A DNA stretch of 64,000 nt from Actinotalea sp. JY-7876 (GCF_014042015.1 NZ_CP059493.1:3348001-3412000), one strand, 5' to 3'. Positions 54,178 to 62,669 are shown, counted from the first letter of the stretch. Notes: generated from the sequence alone by a model not told the origin. A program made the numbers and translations.

Positions 54178-54240
54178 GGTTCGCGACGCACACCAGACGT
54201 GCCGGACGCCGGCCGTCGCGGCGCCTCGAAGGAGAAGCGA

Positions 54241-55671
54241 ATGTCCGCGGTCGAGCACGAGACGCACCTGCCGGAGCGCGCCGTCGTCGAGGGGGACCCG
54301 TACCGCCTCGACCCGGCCGCCGTCCGCGAGCCCCCGACGACGTGGCGCGGCTCGCTGCGCTTCTTCGGCCCGGGGCTGATCATCTCCGCGTCCGTCGTCG
54401 GCGCGGGTGAGCTCATCACCGCCACGGCACTGGGCGCGCAGGCGGGCTTCGTCCTGCTGTGGCTCGTCGTGTTCTCCACGCTCGTGAAGGTCGCCGTGCA
54501 GGTCGAGATGGCGCGCTTCTCGATCGTCACGGGCGAGGGCGGGATGGAGGGCTACGCGACGGTCCCGCCGCGGTTCGGGCGCCTCAGCTGGGTCTTCCTC
54601 ATGTGGGCGCTCATGGCGATCTCGAAGCTCGTCCAGACGGGCGGGCTGATCGGCGGCATGGCGGCCGCGCTCAGCATCCTGCTCCCGGTGGGATCGGGGC
54701 CGCTCGAGACGACGTCCCTGACGTTCTGGGCTGTCCTCGTGACGGTGATCGCCATCGCGACCCTCTACTCGAACCGCTACGGGCTGATCGAGAAGGTCGC
54801 CGTCTTCCTCACCATGACGTTCGTCGTGGTGACCGTCGTCATCGCGCTCGGGCTGCCGCTCACCGAGTACGCCTACTCGGGCGGCGACCTCGCGTCCGGC
54901 CTGTCGCTCAGCCTGCCGGTCGGCGCGATCGGCGTCGCGATCGCGATGTTCGGCCTGACGGGCGTGGGCTCGGAGGAGATCACGGCCTACACGTACTGGT
55001 GCCTCGAGAAGGGCTACGCGCGCTGGTCCGGCCCCAACGACGGGACGCCCGCGTACCGCCGTCGGGCGCTCGGGTGGATCGCCGTGATGCAGAAGGACGC
55101 GCTCGTCGCCTGGGTGATCTACACCCTCTCCACCATGTCGTTCTACGTCATGGGCGCGGCCGTGCTCCACCCGCAGGGCCTCGTGCCCGAGGGCAACGAC
55201 ATGATCCTCGTGCTGTCCCAGACGTACTCCAGCGTCCTGGGCGACTGGGGACGCATCCTCTTCCTCGTCGGCGCCCTGGCCGCGCTCGGCTCGACCATCT
55301 GGGCGGCCATCCCGTCGTGGTCGCGGTCCTGGGCCAACGCGCTCAGCATCCTGGGCGTCTTCGACTGGACGGACGCGCGCCGCCGCAACCGGTGGATGCA
55401 GTTCTTCATCGTCACGCTGCCGCTGATGTGGCTGCTGACGTTCCTGTGGATCGCCTCGCCGTTCATCATGATCCTGATCGGCGGCGTCGCGGGCGGCATC
55501 TTCCTCGCGGCCGTCGCGGTGGCTGCCTGGTACCTGCGCCGCACGCGCGTCGACCCGGAGCTGCGCGGCGGCCGGTTCTCCGCGATCGCGCTCGGGGTGA
55601 GCGGCATCGCGATCCTGCTCCTCGGCCTCTACAGCGCGCTGAGCGCGGCCGGCCTGCTGGAGATCGGCTGA
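54241..55671 (+). CDS. Nramp-related metal transporter lacking the canonical motifs
   Basis: A 476-residue membrane protein with about eleven helices. It opens after a charged N-terminus with FFGPGLIISASVVGAGELITATALGAQAG, where classical Nramp proteins have DPGN. In helix 6 FGLTGVGSEEITAYTYWCLEKGY replaces the M-P-H motif. Both changes remove known manganese/iron ligands and resemble NRMT-type (magnesium) relatives. It is divergent from a Cd/Pb regulator. AAGGAGAA stands before the ATG. Substrate uncertain. Confidence 0.85.
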   Translation: MSAVEHETHLPERAVVEGDPYRLDPAAVREPPTTWRGSLRFFGPGLIISASVVGAGELITATALGAQAGFVLLWLVVFSTLVKVAVQVEMARFSIVTGEGGMEGYATVPPRFGRLSWVFLMWALMAISKLVQTGGLIGGMAAALSILLPVGSGPLETTSLTFWAVLVTVIAIATLYSNRYGLIEKVAVFLTMTFVVVTVVIALGLPLTEYAYSGGDLASGLSLSLPVGAIGVAIAMFGLTGVGSEEITAYTYWCLEKGYARWSGPNDGTPAYRRRALGWIAVMQKDALVAWVIYTLSTMSFYVMGAAVLHPQGLVPEGNDMILVLSQTYSSVLGDWGRILFLVGALAALGSTIWAAIPSWSRSWANALSILGVFDWTDARRRNRWMQFFIVTLPLMWLLTFLWIASPFIMILIGGVAGGIFLAAVAVAAWYLRRTRVDPELRGGRFSAIALGVSGIAILLLGLYSALSAAGLLEIG

Positions 55672-55823
55672 CGGGTGTCGCCGTCCCGGCCGGGGCTCGG
55701 TCCGGGCACGACCCGGCGAGTCCCGCGGTCACGGTCGGCAGCGTGACCCACGGCTGCGGCTGACGCACCCGGGTGTGCGGCGCCGCGGCGCGTGTCGTGG
55801 GCGGCGAGCGGCTGCCGCACGCT

Positions 55824-55829
55824 TAACCT
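55824..55829 (+). promoter_or_regulatory. -10-like box directly before the hairpin
   Basis: TAACCT ends six bases before the first base of the 55836-55879 hairpin. No -35 is evident. Confidence 0.35.
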
Positions 55830-55835
55830 GGAGAC

Positions 55836-55879
55836 GCAGCAAGGGCCCCTCGGAATAGGCGTCCGAGGGGCCCTGCTGC
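55836..55879. terminator. Very strong hairpin: terminator or structured small RNA
   Basis: Arms 55836-55854 and 55862-55879 pair over 18 base pairs with one unpaired base and a loop of seven bases; the stem core is GGGCCCCTCGGA/TCCGAGGGGCCC. It lies 165 bases past the Nramp-like gene. There is no T tract on either side, which is usual for actinobacterial terminators. Confidence 0.65.
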
Positions 55880-55995
55880 GTGATCACCCACCGCGGCCCC
55901 GGTCTCCCGAGAGCTGCGACGCGCTCCGACGGTGCGCCGTGCGATCACACCGACTGGTCCGGTCTGGCCCACCGCGGCGTCGTCCGCGTGCCCCT

Positions 55996-56174
55996 CGGGT
56001 CTCCCCGCCGAGCTCCCGTCGGGTGTCCCCGTCGGGCTGGTCCTCCGTGCTCCTGCCGGCGGCTCGTGCGGCCCGCCTCACCCCGGCCCGCCCTGGTCCC
56101 GAGGGCGGTCACCGCCGGGTCTCCCCGGTGGTCACCACCCAGGTTCTCCCTGGCTGGCCGTCCGGGTCTCCCCG
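55996..56174 (+). repeat. Five interspersed 12-base repeats
   Basis: CGGGTCTCCCCG occurs exactly at 55996-56007, 56116-56127 and 56163-56174, with variants CGGGTGTCCCCG at 56020-56031 and AGGTTCTCCCTG at 56141-56152. Confidence 0.7.
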
Positions 56175-56281
56175 GTCGGTGCGGCGTTCCGTCCTTGCCG
56201 ATGACGTAGTTCTAGACCCCCGCGAGGACCCGCCACAAGGGCTCTGGGGGACGAGTTCCTGACGTTCTTCTGCCCACAGGC

Positions 56282-56345
56282 TTGTCCACATGTCCACACG
56301 GTCGCGACCGCCTCGGCGCACAGACCTGTGCACAAAAGATGTGGA
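56282..56345. promoter_or_regulatory. Second cluster of DnaA-box-like sequences
   Basis: TTGTCCACA is exact at 56282-56290; ATGTCCACA (56290-56298) and the inverse of TTGTGCACA (56326-56334) each differ by one base, and ATGTGGAC at 56339-56346 is a partial inverse site. Confidence 0.45.
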
Positions 56346-56354
56346 CGAAGGGGG

Positions 56355-56885
56355 TCAACCCCGGACGTCGTAGTTCAGGTGGTGGGCCACGTCGTGCAGG
56401 AAGTAGTGCCCCAGCGAGAGGGCCGTGAAGGCCGAGCCGTTGCTGCGGTAGCCGGGCCGGCCCCAGTCGGCGTCGGACAGGCCGGTGAACGCCTCCGCGG
56501 CGCCGCGTGCGGCCGCGACCAGCTCCAGGGACACGGCAGCCGGGTCCTGCTCCCCGTACCGCTCGGCCACCGCCGTGGCGTCCTGGTCCCAGTTCTCGAA
56601 GCTCGGGCCGTCCTGCTCGCGGATGAGCCGCGCCCGCGCGGCGAAGACGTCGCAGACGTCGCGCACGTGACAGGCGTACTCCAGGGGCGACCAGACCTTC
56701 GGGACGGGCCGGCGGGCGACGTCGTCGCGTCGGAGCACGTCCTCCCAGCGCGTGGCGTACCCCATCAGGATCCCGGGGATCTCGTCGCCGGCGACGGCCT
56801 CGGGGTGGAAGCCGCAGTCGAGGCACGGTCGCTCGGTGACCCAGGTCCAGTCCTTGGTGTCCGGTTCGATCGTCTCGTCCGTCAT
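56355..56885 (-). CDS. DinB-like putative metalloenzyme
   Basis: A 176-residue protein of the DinB four-helix fold. The metal-ligand histidines appear in YACHVRDVCDVF and in HYFLHDVAHHLNYDV at the C-terminus. The N-terminus (TWVTERPCLDCGFHPEAV) matches a common actinobacterial subgroup with a conserved C-x-x-C. Relatives are thiol transferases that use mycothiol or bacillithiol. TACTCT (minus strand, 56897-56892) ends six bases before the ATG, so the mRNA may be leaderless. Confidence 0.87.
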   Translation of the reverse strand: MTDETIEPDTKDWTWVTERPCLDCGFHPEAVAGDEIPGILMGYATRWEDVLRRDDVARRPVPKVWSPLEYACHVRDVCDVFAARARLIREQDGPSFENWDQDATAVAERYGEQDPAAVSLELVAAARGAAEAFTGLSDADWGRPGYRSNGSAFTALSLGHYFLHDVAHHLNYDVRG

Positions 56886-56956
56886 GCCCGGAGAGTACCG
56901 CCGTGCTGCGGCACGAGGCGGCAGCGCTCCGCGACGCGCGGTGGGAGAATCGAGGT

Positions 56957-57547
56957 GTGCCGAAGATCATCGGTGGCTCCCTCACGGAGCACCGCGAGCA
57001 GACCCGCAACAAGCTGTTCGCTGCGCTCACCACGCTCATGAGCGACAGGGGGTTCGACGCGATCACGCTCGCGGACATCGCGGCGGCGGCGGGCATCGGT
57101 CGGACGGCGGTGTACAACCACTTCCCCGACAAGGAGTCGCTGCTCATCGCGTTCATCACGCACGAGACGGAGCAGTACGTCGCGACGCTCGAGCGGGCGC
57201 TCTCGGGCGTGACCGACCCGACCGAGCAGCTGCGCACGTACGTCCGCCAGCAGACCCAGCTCAAGCGCGTGTTCCACCTCGCCCCGGGACCCGATCTGCG
57301 CAGCGTGCTCTCGCGGGGCACCCGGGCCCAGCTGCGCGAGCACGCCGAGCTGGTCGAGGCGATCCTGCGGCGCATCCTCGAGGCGGGCATCGCGTCCGGC
57401 GCCTTCCCGCCGCAGCCGGTCGAGACGACCGTGCCGCTCATCAACGCCTGCCTCTCGAGCCGCGGCGTGCCCGACGAGGGCCCGGGCCGCGAGGCCGCGA
57501 TCGCCGCGACGGAGACATTCGTGCTCCGGGCGGTCGGCGCCGCCTGA
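56957..57547 (+). CDS. TetR family regulator, probable control of heme oxygenase
   Basis: A 196-residue repressor with the helix-turn-helix ITLADIAAAAGIGRTAVYNHFPDKESLL and a helical ligand domain. The GTG at 56957 is chosen because GAGAAT ends six bases before it, as for a leaderless transcript, and the conserved region begins right after; the ORF could extend 18 codons further. It lies 91 bases upstream of the heme oxygenase gene on the same strand, with an inverted repeat between them. Confidence 0.82.
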   Translation: MPKIIGGSLTEHREQTRNKLFAALTTLMSDRGFDAITLADIAAAAGIGRTAVYNHFPDKESLLIAFITHETEQYVATLERALSGVTDPTEQLRTYVRQQTQLKRVFHLAPGPDLRSVLSRGTRAQLREHAELVEAILRRILEAGIASGAFPPQPVETTVPLINACLSSRGVPDEGPGREAAIAATETFVLRAVGAA

Positions 57548-57601
57548 CGCCCGCCGGCAGCGAGGCTTGAGCGCCCCGGCCGGGCGTGGTTCAGTGGCGT
57601 T

Positions 57602-57616
57602 CTGACAGCTCGTCAG
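57602..57616. promoter_or_regulatory. Inverted repeat, possible TetR operator before heme oxygenase
   Basis: CTGAC and GTCAG are 5-base arms separated by five bases, ending 22 bases before the heme oxygenase ATG. Confidence 0.4.
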
Positions 57617-57638
57617 GTCCCCGTCCCCCGGAGTGCCC

Positions 57639-58310
57639 ATGGCCGCCGTCGCCGTCCACCCGCTCACGGACGGGCCGCTGTCCCTGCACCTGCGTGCCGC
57701 CACGCGCGCGGCCCACGACCGGGCGGAGCGCTCGGGCTTCGTCGAGGCCCTCATGGGCGGACGCCTGACGGTGGCCGCCTACGCCGAGCTGGCCGCCCAG
57801 CACCACGTGATCTACGGCGCGCTCGAGGCAGCCGAGCCCTTCGTCGGCGCCGACCCCGCCGGCGCGACCATGATCGTGCCCGGCCTGCAGCGCGTGCCCT
57901 CGATCGAGCGTGACCTGGCGGCGCTCGTCGGGCCACGCTGGCGTGAGGAGATCCCGGTGCTGCCGTCGACCGAGCGGTACGCCGCCCGGCTGCGCGACGT
58001 CGCGGGGACGTGGGTCGGCGGCTACGTCGCGCACGCGTACACGCGCTACCTCGGCGACCTCTCCGGCGGGCTGGCGATCAAGGCGATCCTCCAGCGCTCG
58101 TACGGCGTGCCCGACGAGGCCGTCAGCTTCTACACGTTCCCGACGATCCCCAAGCCGAAGCTCTTCAAGGACGAGTACCGCGCCCGCCTGGACGCCCTGC
58201 CGTTCGACGCCGCCGAGCGGGAGCGGGTCGCGGCCGAGGCCGCCGTCGCGTTCGAGCTCAACACGGCGCTCTTCGCCGAGCTCGGGGAGCGCCACCCGCC
58301 GCGCGCGTGA
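57639..58310 (+). CDS. hmuO: Heme oxygenase (biliverdin-producing)
   Basis: A 223-residue enzyme that opens heme to biliverdin, iron and carbon monoxide. The proximal ligand is His26 in LRAATRAAHDRAERSGF; the distal helix carries GDLSGG in TRYLGDLSGGLAIKAIL, and VSFYTFPTIPKPKLFKDEYRARLD is a usual C-terminal block. GGAG stands five bases before the ATG at 57639. No heme uptake genes are adjacent; iron release or heme turnover is the likely role. Confidence 0.93.
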   Translation: MAAVAVHPLTDGPLSLHLRAATRAAHDRAERSGFVEALMGGRLTVAAYAELAAQHHVIYGALEAAEPFVGADPAGATMIVPGLQRVPSIERDLAALVGPRWREEIPVLPSTERYAARLRDVAGTWVGGYVAHAYTRYLGDLSGGLAIKAILQRSYGVPDEAVSFYTFPTIPKPKLFKDEYRARLDALPFDAAERERVAAEAAVAFELNTALFAELGERHPPRA

Positions 58311-58408
58311 TCCCACCGGGCCGCGGTCCCGGTTCGCGTGCGAGCCGCGGCCGCGTCGGCGTGCGAGGTCGGCGTGCGGGCCACGGCGACGTCGGCCAAC
58401 CTGGGCGG

Positions 58409-58912
58409 ATGTCGAACCTGAGCACCGCGATCGAGACCACCGCCGCTGCCGCTGAGGACCTCACCGAGGAGCTGGCGGACGCGCTGGGACGGCGGGGCTG
58501 GACGGTCGCCACGGCGGAGTCGCTGACCGCGGGGACCATCGGGACCGTCCTCGCGGCCGCCCCGCAGGCCACGACGTGGTTCCGCGGGACCATCGCGTGC
58601 TACTCGCCCGAGGTGAAGTACGGCCTGCTCGGGGTGCCGCGCGGACCCGTCGTCACGCAGGAGTGCGCGGCGGTGCTCGCGCGCGAGACCGCCCGCCTCC
58701 TGGGCGCGGACCTCGTGGTCTCGTGCACCGGGGTCGGCGGACCCGAGCCGGAGGAGGGCGAGCCGGCGGGCGCCGTGTGGTTCGGCGTCGCGTCGCCCGG
58801 CGGCTCGCACACCGAGAAGGAGGTCTTCGCCGGCGGACCGGCCGAGGTCCTCACCGCGACGACCGAGCACGCCCTGGCCCTCCTCCACCGCGCCGCCACG
58901 ACAGGCCTCTGA
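58409..58912 (+). CDS. pncC: CinA C-terminal domain protein (NMN amidohydrolase, PncC-like)
   Basis: A 167-residue stand-alone version of the CinA C-terminal domain, which deamidates nicotinamide mononucleotide. Conserved segments: TVATAESLTAGTIGTVLAAAP, WFRGTIACYSPEVKYGLLGV, and LVVSCTGVGGPEPEEGEPAGAVWFGVA. The N-terminal COG1058 domain of full CinA is absent. CAACCT ends six bases before the ATG, hinting at a leaderless message. Confidence 0.9.
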   Translation: MSNLSTAIETTAAAAEDLTEELADALGRRGWTVATAESLTAGTIGTVLAAAPQATTWFRGTIACYSPEVKYGLLGVPRGPVVTQECAAVLARETARLLGADLVVSCTGVGGPEPEEGEPAGAVWFGVASPGGSHTEKEVFAGGPAEVLTATTEHALALLHRAATTGL

Positions 58913-59007
58913 CCCGCCCGCCACCCACGGTCCACGGTCGGACCGGCACCGGCCGACGGGGAGCCCGAGCGGGCGCCGCGGACGGCATCGCGGAGGGCGG
59001 GCGGTGG

Positions 59008-60903
59008 TCAGCCGTGGAGCGGGAGGGTGAGGGTCGCCGGGCCGCCCGGGACGACGCGGACCGGCACGCCCCAGTCCTGCTGGTTGAGGTGGCACGCGGG
59101 GAACTCGATCGCCGGGTCCGCGTCGCACGACGCCGCCTGCGCCGTCACGTGCAGCACGCCTTCGGTGACCTCGGGGTTGACCCGGAGCACGCGCTCGAGC
59201 GGGACGTCGTCGCCCGCACCGTCGAGCAGCAGCCCGGGCGGCGTCGAGGACACGGTGAGGCGCGTCGAGGGTCCGTAGCGGTCGTCGTACTTCTGCCCGG
59301 TGGCCGGCGTGAAGACGACGTCGAGCCGCACCTCGCCCGCGCCGATCTCGCTGACGGGCCGCTGCGTGCGGTGCGCGCCGTGGTCGAGCAGCTCGCCCGC
59401 GAGCCGGGCCGGCAGGCGCAGGCGCGTCAGCCGATGGGCGGCGGACTCCACGACGAGCAGCTCGACGCCGCCGTCGTCGTGCACGTCGACGAGCAGGCCG
59501 CTGGGCTCGGCGAGGTCGCGCGCGAGCGTGGTGACCTCGCCGTCGCCGTCGGGCCCGACCGCGTAGCGCCGGACCGCGCCGTTGTAGGTGTCGGCGATCG
59601 CGACCGACCCGTCGGGCAGGACGGCGACGCCCAGCGGGTGCTGCAGCAGCGCCTGCGAGGCGGGCCCGTCGCGGTGGCCGAAGTCGAACAGCCCGGCGCC
59701 GACGGCGGTCCCGACGCGGGTCCCGGCGTCGTCGTGCTCCAGGAAGCGCAGCGCCGAGACCTCGGAGTCCGCGAGCCAGAGCCGCCCGTCGGCGCCGAGC
59801 GCGAGGCCCGACGTCTGCGCGAACCACGCCTCGCCCGCCGGGCCGTCGAGGAGGCCCTCGTTCATCGTCCCGGCGAGGTGCTCGATCGTGCCGGCGACCG
59901 GGTCGAACGCCCACAGCGTGTGGTTGCCGGCCATGGCGACGACGAAGGCGCCCAGCGGCGGGTACCAGGCGACGTCCCACGGCGAGGAGAGCTTGTGGCG
60001 CCGCGCCGGCTCGTCGTCGGCCGGCAGGACGTTGTCGGCCGCGCCCACCATGAACTGCTCGCCCGTCCCGGCGAGCGTGCGGACCGCGCCGTCCGCCAGG
60101 CGCACGCCGCGCAGCGCGTGGTTGACCGTGTCCGCGACGACGACGTCGTAGCCGAGCGCCTCGCGCAGGTCCTCGGGCACGAGCGCGAGGCCGTTGGGCT
60201 CGCTGAAGCGCGCGTCGTCGGGACCGCCGTCGACCAGGCCCCGCTCACCCGAGCCGATCCGGCGGACGAGCGTCTCGCCGTCGGGCTCCAGCAGGGCGAG
60301 CGAGTGGTGACCGGCGTCGGCGACGAGCAGGGTGCCGTCGGGCAGCCGCACGGCCTCGGCGGGGAAGCGGAGGGTCGTGGCGGACGCGGCGGGGGGCACG
60401 TACGGGCCGTCGCCCCGGTGCAGCGTGCCCTTGGCCTCGTGCTCTGCGACGAGCTCGCGGACCAGGACGGCGAGGTTGTGCTTGTGCCCCTCGCCGGCCA
60501 TGTGGGCGACGATGTAGCCCTCCGGGTCGACGACGACGAGCGTCGGCCAGGCGCGCGCGCTGTACGCGGACCAGGTCGTCAGCTCGGGGTCGTCCAGGAC
60601 GGGGTGCCGCACCTCGTAGCGGTCCACGGCGGCCGCGAGCGCGACCGGGTCGGCCTCGTGGACGAACTTCGGCGAGTGCACGCCGACGATCACCAGGACG
60701 TCGCGGTGCTCCTCCTCGAGCTCGCGCAGCTCGTCCAGCACATGCAGGCAGTTGACGCAGCAGAACGTCCAGAAGTCGAGCAGCACGATCTTGCCGCGGA
60801 GGTCCGCGAGCGCGACGTCCCGACCGCCGGTGTTGAGCCAGCCCCGACCGACGAGCTCGGACGCGCGGACGCGGGGCAGGCGGCGGGCGCTCGTCTCGGT
60901 CAC
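59008..60903 (-). CDS. Thioredoxin-NHL repeat protein (NHLRC2-like)
   Basis: A 631-residue protein. Residues ~15-165 are a thioredoxin-like domain with IVLLDFWTFCCVNCLHVL, so the redox motif is C-V-N-C in place of the usual C-G-P-C. Next come six or so NHL propeller blades (FPAEAVRLPDGTLLVADAGHHSL, EPNGLALVPE, HPLGVAVLPDGSVAIADTYNGAVRRY) and a C-terminal beta domain. It resembles human NHLRC2. No signal peptide. GTG at 60903 is the only good start; no ribosome binding site is seen. Confidence 0.88.
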   Translation of the reverse strand: MTETSARRLPRVRASELVGRGWLNTGGRDVALADLRGKIVLLDFWTFCCVNCLHVLDELRELEEEHRDVLVIVGVHSPKFVHEADPVALAAAVDRYEVRHPVLDDPELTTWSAYSARAWPTLVVVDPEGYIVAHMAGEGHKHNLAVLVRELVAEHEAKGTLHRGDGPYVPPAASATTLRFPAEAVRLPDGTLLVADAGHHSLALLEPDGETLVRRIGSGERGLVDGGPDDARFSEPNGLALVPEDLREALGYDVVVADTVNHALRGVRLADGAVRTLAGTGEQFMVGAADNVLPADDEPARRHKLSSPWDVAWYPPLGAFVVAMAGNHTLWAFDPVAGTIEHLAGTMNEGLLDGPAGEAWFAQTSGLALGADGRLWLADSEVSALRFLEHDDAGTRVGTAVGAGLFDFGHRDGPASQALLQHPLGVAVLPDGSVAIADTYNGAVRRYAVGPDGDGEVTTLARDLAEPSGLLVDVHDDGGVELLVVESAAHRLTRLRLPARLAGELLDHGAHRTQRPVSEIGAGEVRLDVVFTPATGQKYDDRYGPSTRLTVSSTPPGLLLDGAGDDVPLERVLRVNPEVTEGVLHVTAQAASCDADPAIEFPACHLNQQDWGVPVRVVPGGPATLTLPLHG

Positions 60904-61089
60904 ACCGGTAGTGAACCCGAAACGCCCGGCCTCCGTTCCCGTCGTCCGGTCAGTGAGGCGGGCTGCCGGCCCCGGCGGGCCCGTCGCCGTGCTCGGCACC
61001 CGACGCCCGTTCGGGCCTTCCCTCGGGTGGCAAGGAACGCGACACTGTGGTGCCGTCGGACCGCCGCGGCGGATTCTAGGGAGAGTCTC

Positions 61090-62640
61090 GTGTTCCGTCG
61101 GGTCGCCGCAGTCCTCGCCGTCCTCCTCCCGGCGCTGGTCCTCATCGCACCGTCGCCGTCCCAGGCCGCGGGCGACGTCATCACGGGCGTGGTGTACGAC
61201 ACCCACCGGGTCCCCCTCAACGGCATCCGCGTCGAGCTGGTCACCGTCGATGAGGAGGGCACCGTGACGGGCGTGCTGGCGAGCGCCACCACCGCCGGGG
61301 ACTCGAGCACGCCCGGTGGGCCCGGCTTCTTCACCCTCCAGCACTCCCGCACCGTCCCGTGGCGCGCGACCGTGCGCGCGGTGGACCCGTCCGGCGAGCT
61401 GATCACCACCTACGACAGCAACTCCCGCACCCATCCGTTCTGGGGCGAGTGGGTCGATGCGGCCCCCGAGCCGACCACCTACCGCATCCCGGAGGCCGTC
61501 ATCCTCACGATGGGTGCGCCCGGCCGCTACCTGCCGCTCGACCCCCGACGGGTGTACGACAGCCGCACCGACGACGACCGGCGGCCGTTGCGACGGGGTG
61601 AGTTCCTGACCGTGGAGCTGCCCTACACGCCCGGCGACGTCGTCGCGGCCGCCGTCAACATCACGACCACGCAGACGAGCTGCGCCACGACCTACATCGC
61701 CCAGGCGTCGCACGTGGTCGGTTACCCCTGGGGTGCCGACTCGAGCATCGTCAACGCGCGCGCCGGCGCCGACGTCGCGAACCACACCGTCCTCGCCACG
61801 TCTCGGAACGAGGAGATCAACAGGATGGTCCTCTACAACCACCTGTGCGAGACGCACATGGTGGTCGACCTGGTGGGCGTCTACGCACAGGACGCCCCGG
61901 GCTTCGCCGGGTACCAGCCGGCGACACCGGAGCGGGTGCTGGACACACGGGTCGACGTCGGAGCGCTCGGGCCGCGCGAGGCGCTCGAGGTGCCGATCAC
62001 GGCGCTCGCCACCGACGCGCCGGCCGATGCGGTCGCGGTCGCGGTCAACGTCACGGCGACGGCCGGGACCGCGCCCACCTCGTACCTGTCCGTGTACGAG
62101 GCCGGAGACCCGTACGGGTGGGAGACCAGCACCCTCAACGCGTACCGCGGGGCCGACGTCGCCAACCTCGCCGTCGTCCCGCTGTCCGACGACGGAGCGA
62201 TCGAGGTCTACAACAACAGCGGGAACCAGCACGTCGTCCTCGACGTGCAGGGCTGGTACACGCAGACGGACGGCCTCTCCTTCTGGCCGATGGACCACCG
62301 TCGGACCGCATCGAGCGAGGGCCCGGCGCTCGGCCCGGGCGCCACCCGGGTCACGACGGACCCCGGTCGTGGGATCGAGGCGCCGGCCGGCGCCCAGGCC
62401 GTGCTCCTCAACCTGACGAGCACCCGCGCGACGAGCCCGACGACGTTCGTGACCGCCCACCCCTCCGGCCAGGCACGGCCCTTCACCAGCAACGTGAACG
62501 CCCGGCGGGGCATCGACCTCGCCAACAGTGCCGTCGTCGGTCTCGGAGTCGACGGGGGCTGGGCGCTGTACAACAACGCCGGCTCGGTGCGGCTCCTCGA
62601 GGACGTCGCGGGATGGTTCGCCCCGAGCAAGGACGACTGA
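61090..62640 (+). CDS. Secreted protein with three actinobacterial R-DTR repeats
   Basis: A 516-residue exported protein. A signal peptide ends near SQAAG (residue ~27). A carboxypeptidase-regulatory-like beta domain (ITGVVYDTHRVPLNGIRVELV) covers about 30-125. Three domains of ~120 residues follow, beginning RVYDSRT (154), RVLDTRV (282) and a degenerate DHRRTAS (~400), each with the pattern VAVNVT...N-A-R/Y-G-A-D-VAN...VVLDVQGWY. These repeats occur in many secreted actinobacterial proteins and likely bind the cell wall or sugars. GTG start after AGGGAGAG. Confidence 0.82.
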   Translation: MFRRVAAVLAVLLPALVLIAPSPSQAAGDVITGVVYDTHRVPLNGIRVELVTVDEEGTVTGVLASATTAGDSSTPGGPGFFTLQHSRTVPWRATVRAVDPSGELITTYDSNSRTHPFWGEWVDAAPEPTTYRIPEAVILTMGAPGRYLPLDPRRVYDSRTDDDRRPLRRGEFLTVELPYTPGDVVAAAVNITTTQTSCATTYIAQASHVVGYPWGADSSIVNARAGADVANHTVLATSRNEEINRMVLYNHLCETHMVVDLVGVYAQDAPGFAGYQPATPERVLDTRVDVGALGPREALEVPITALATDAPADAVAVAVNVTATAGTAPTSYLSVYEAGDPYGWETSTLNAYRGADVANLAVVPLSDDGAIEVYNNSGNQHVVLDVQGWYTQTDGLSFWPMDHRRTASSEGPALGPGATRVTTDPGRGIEAPAGAQAVLLNLTSTRATSPTTFVTAHPSGQARPFTSNVNARRGIDLANSAVVGLGVDGGWALYNNAGSVRLLEDVAGWFAPSKDD

Positions 62641-62669
62641 GCACCACGAGCGCGGAGCAGAGACGCGGC

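Larger units (their letters stand above)
55672..56354. other. Gene-free interval with a strong hairpin, repeats and DnaA-like boxes
   Basis: No credible gene is present in these ~680 bases. They hold a hairpin at 55836-55879, five copies of a CGGGTCTCCCCG-type repeat between 55996 and 56174, and a cluster of TGTCCACA sequences at 56282-56345. Confidence 0.7.

Noticed and set aside
55880-56280. Several short reading frames
   Set aside because: All are Pro/Arg/Ser-rich with no ribosome binding site and follow GC content alone.
58576-61089. Apparent 5' part of a 1354-residue plus-strand protein
   Set aside because: This part lies opposite the NHL-thioredoxin gene and within cinA in another frame; only the section from 61090 has a signal peptide and a recognisable fold.
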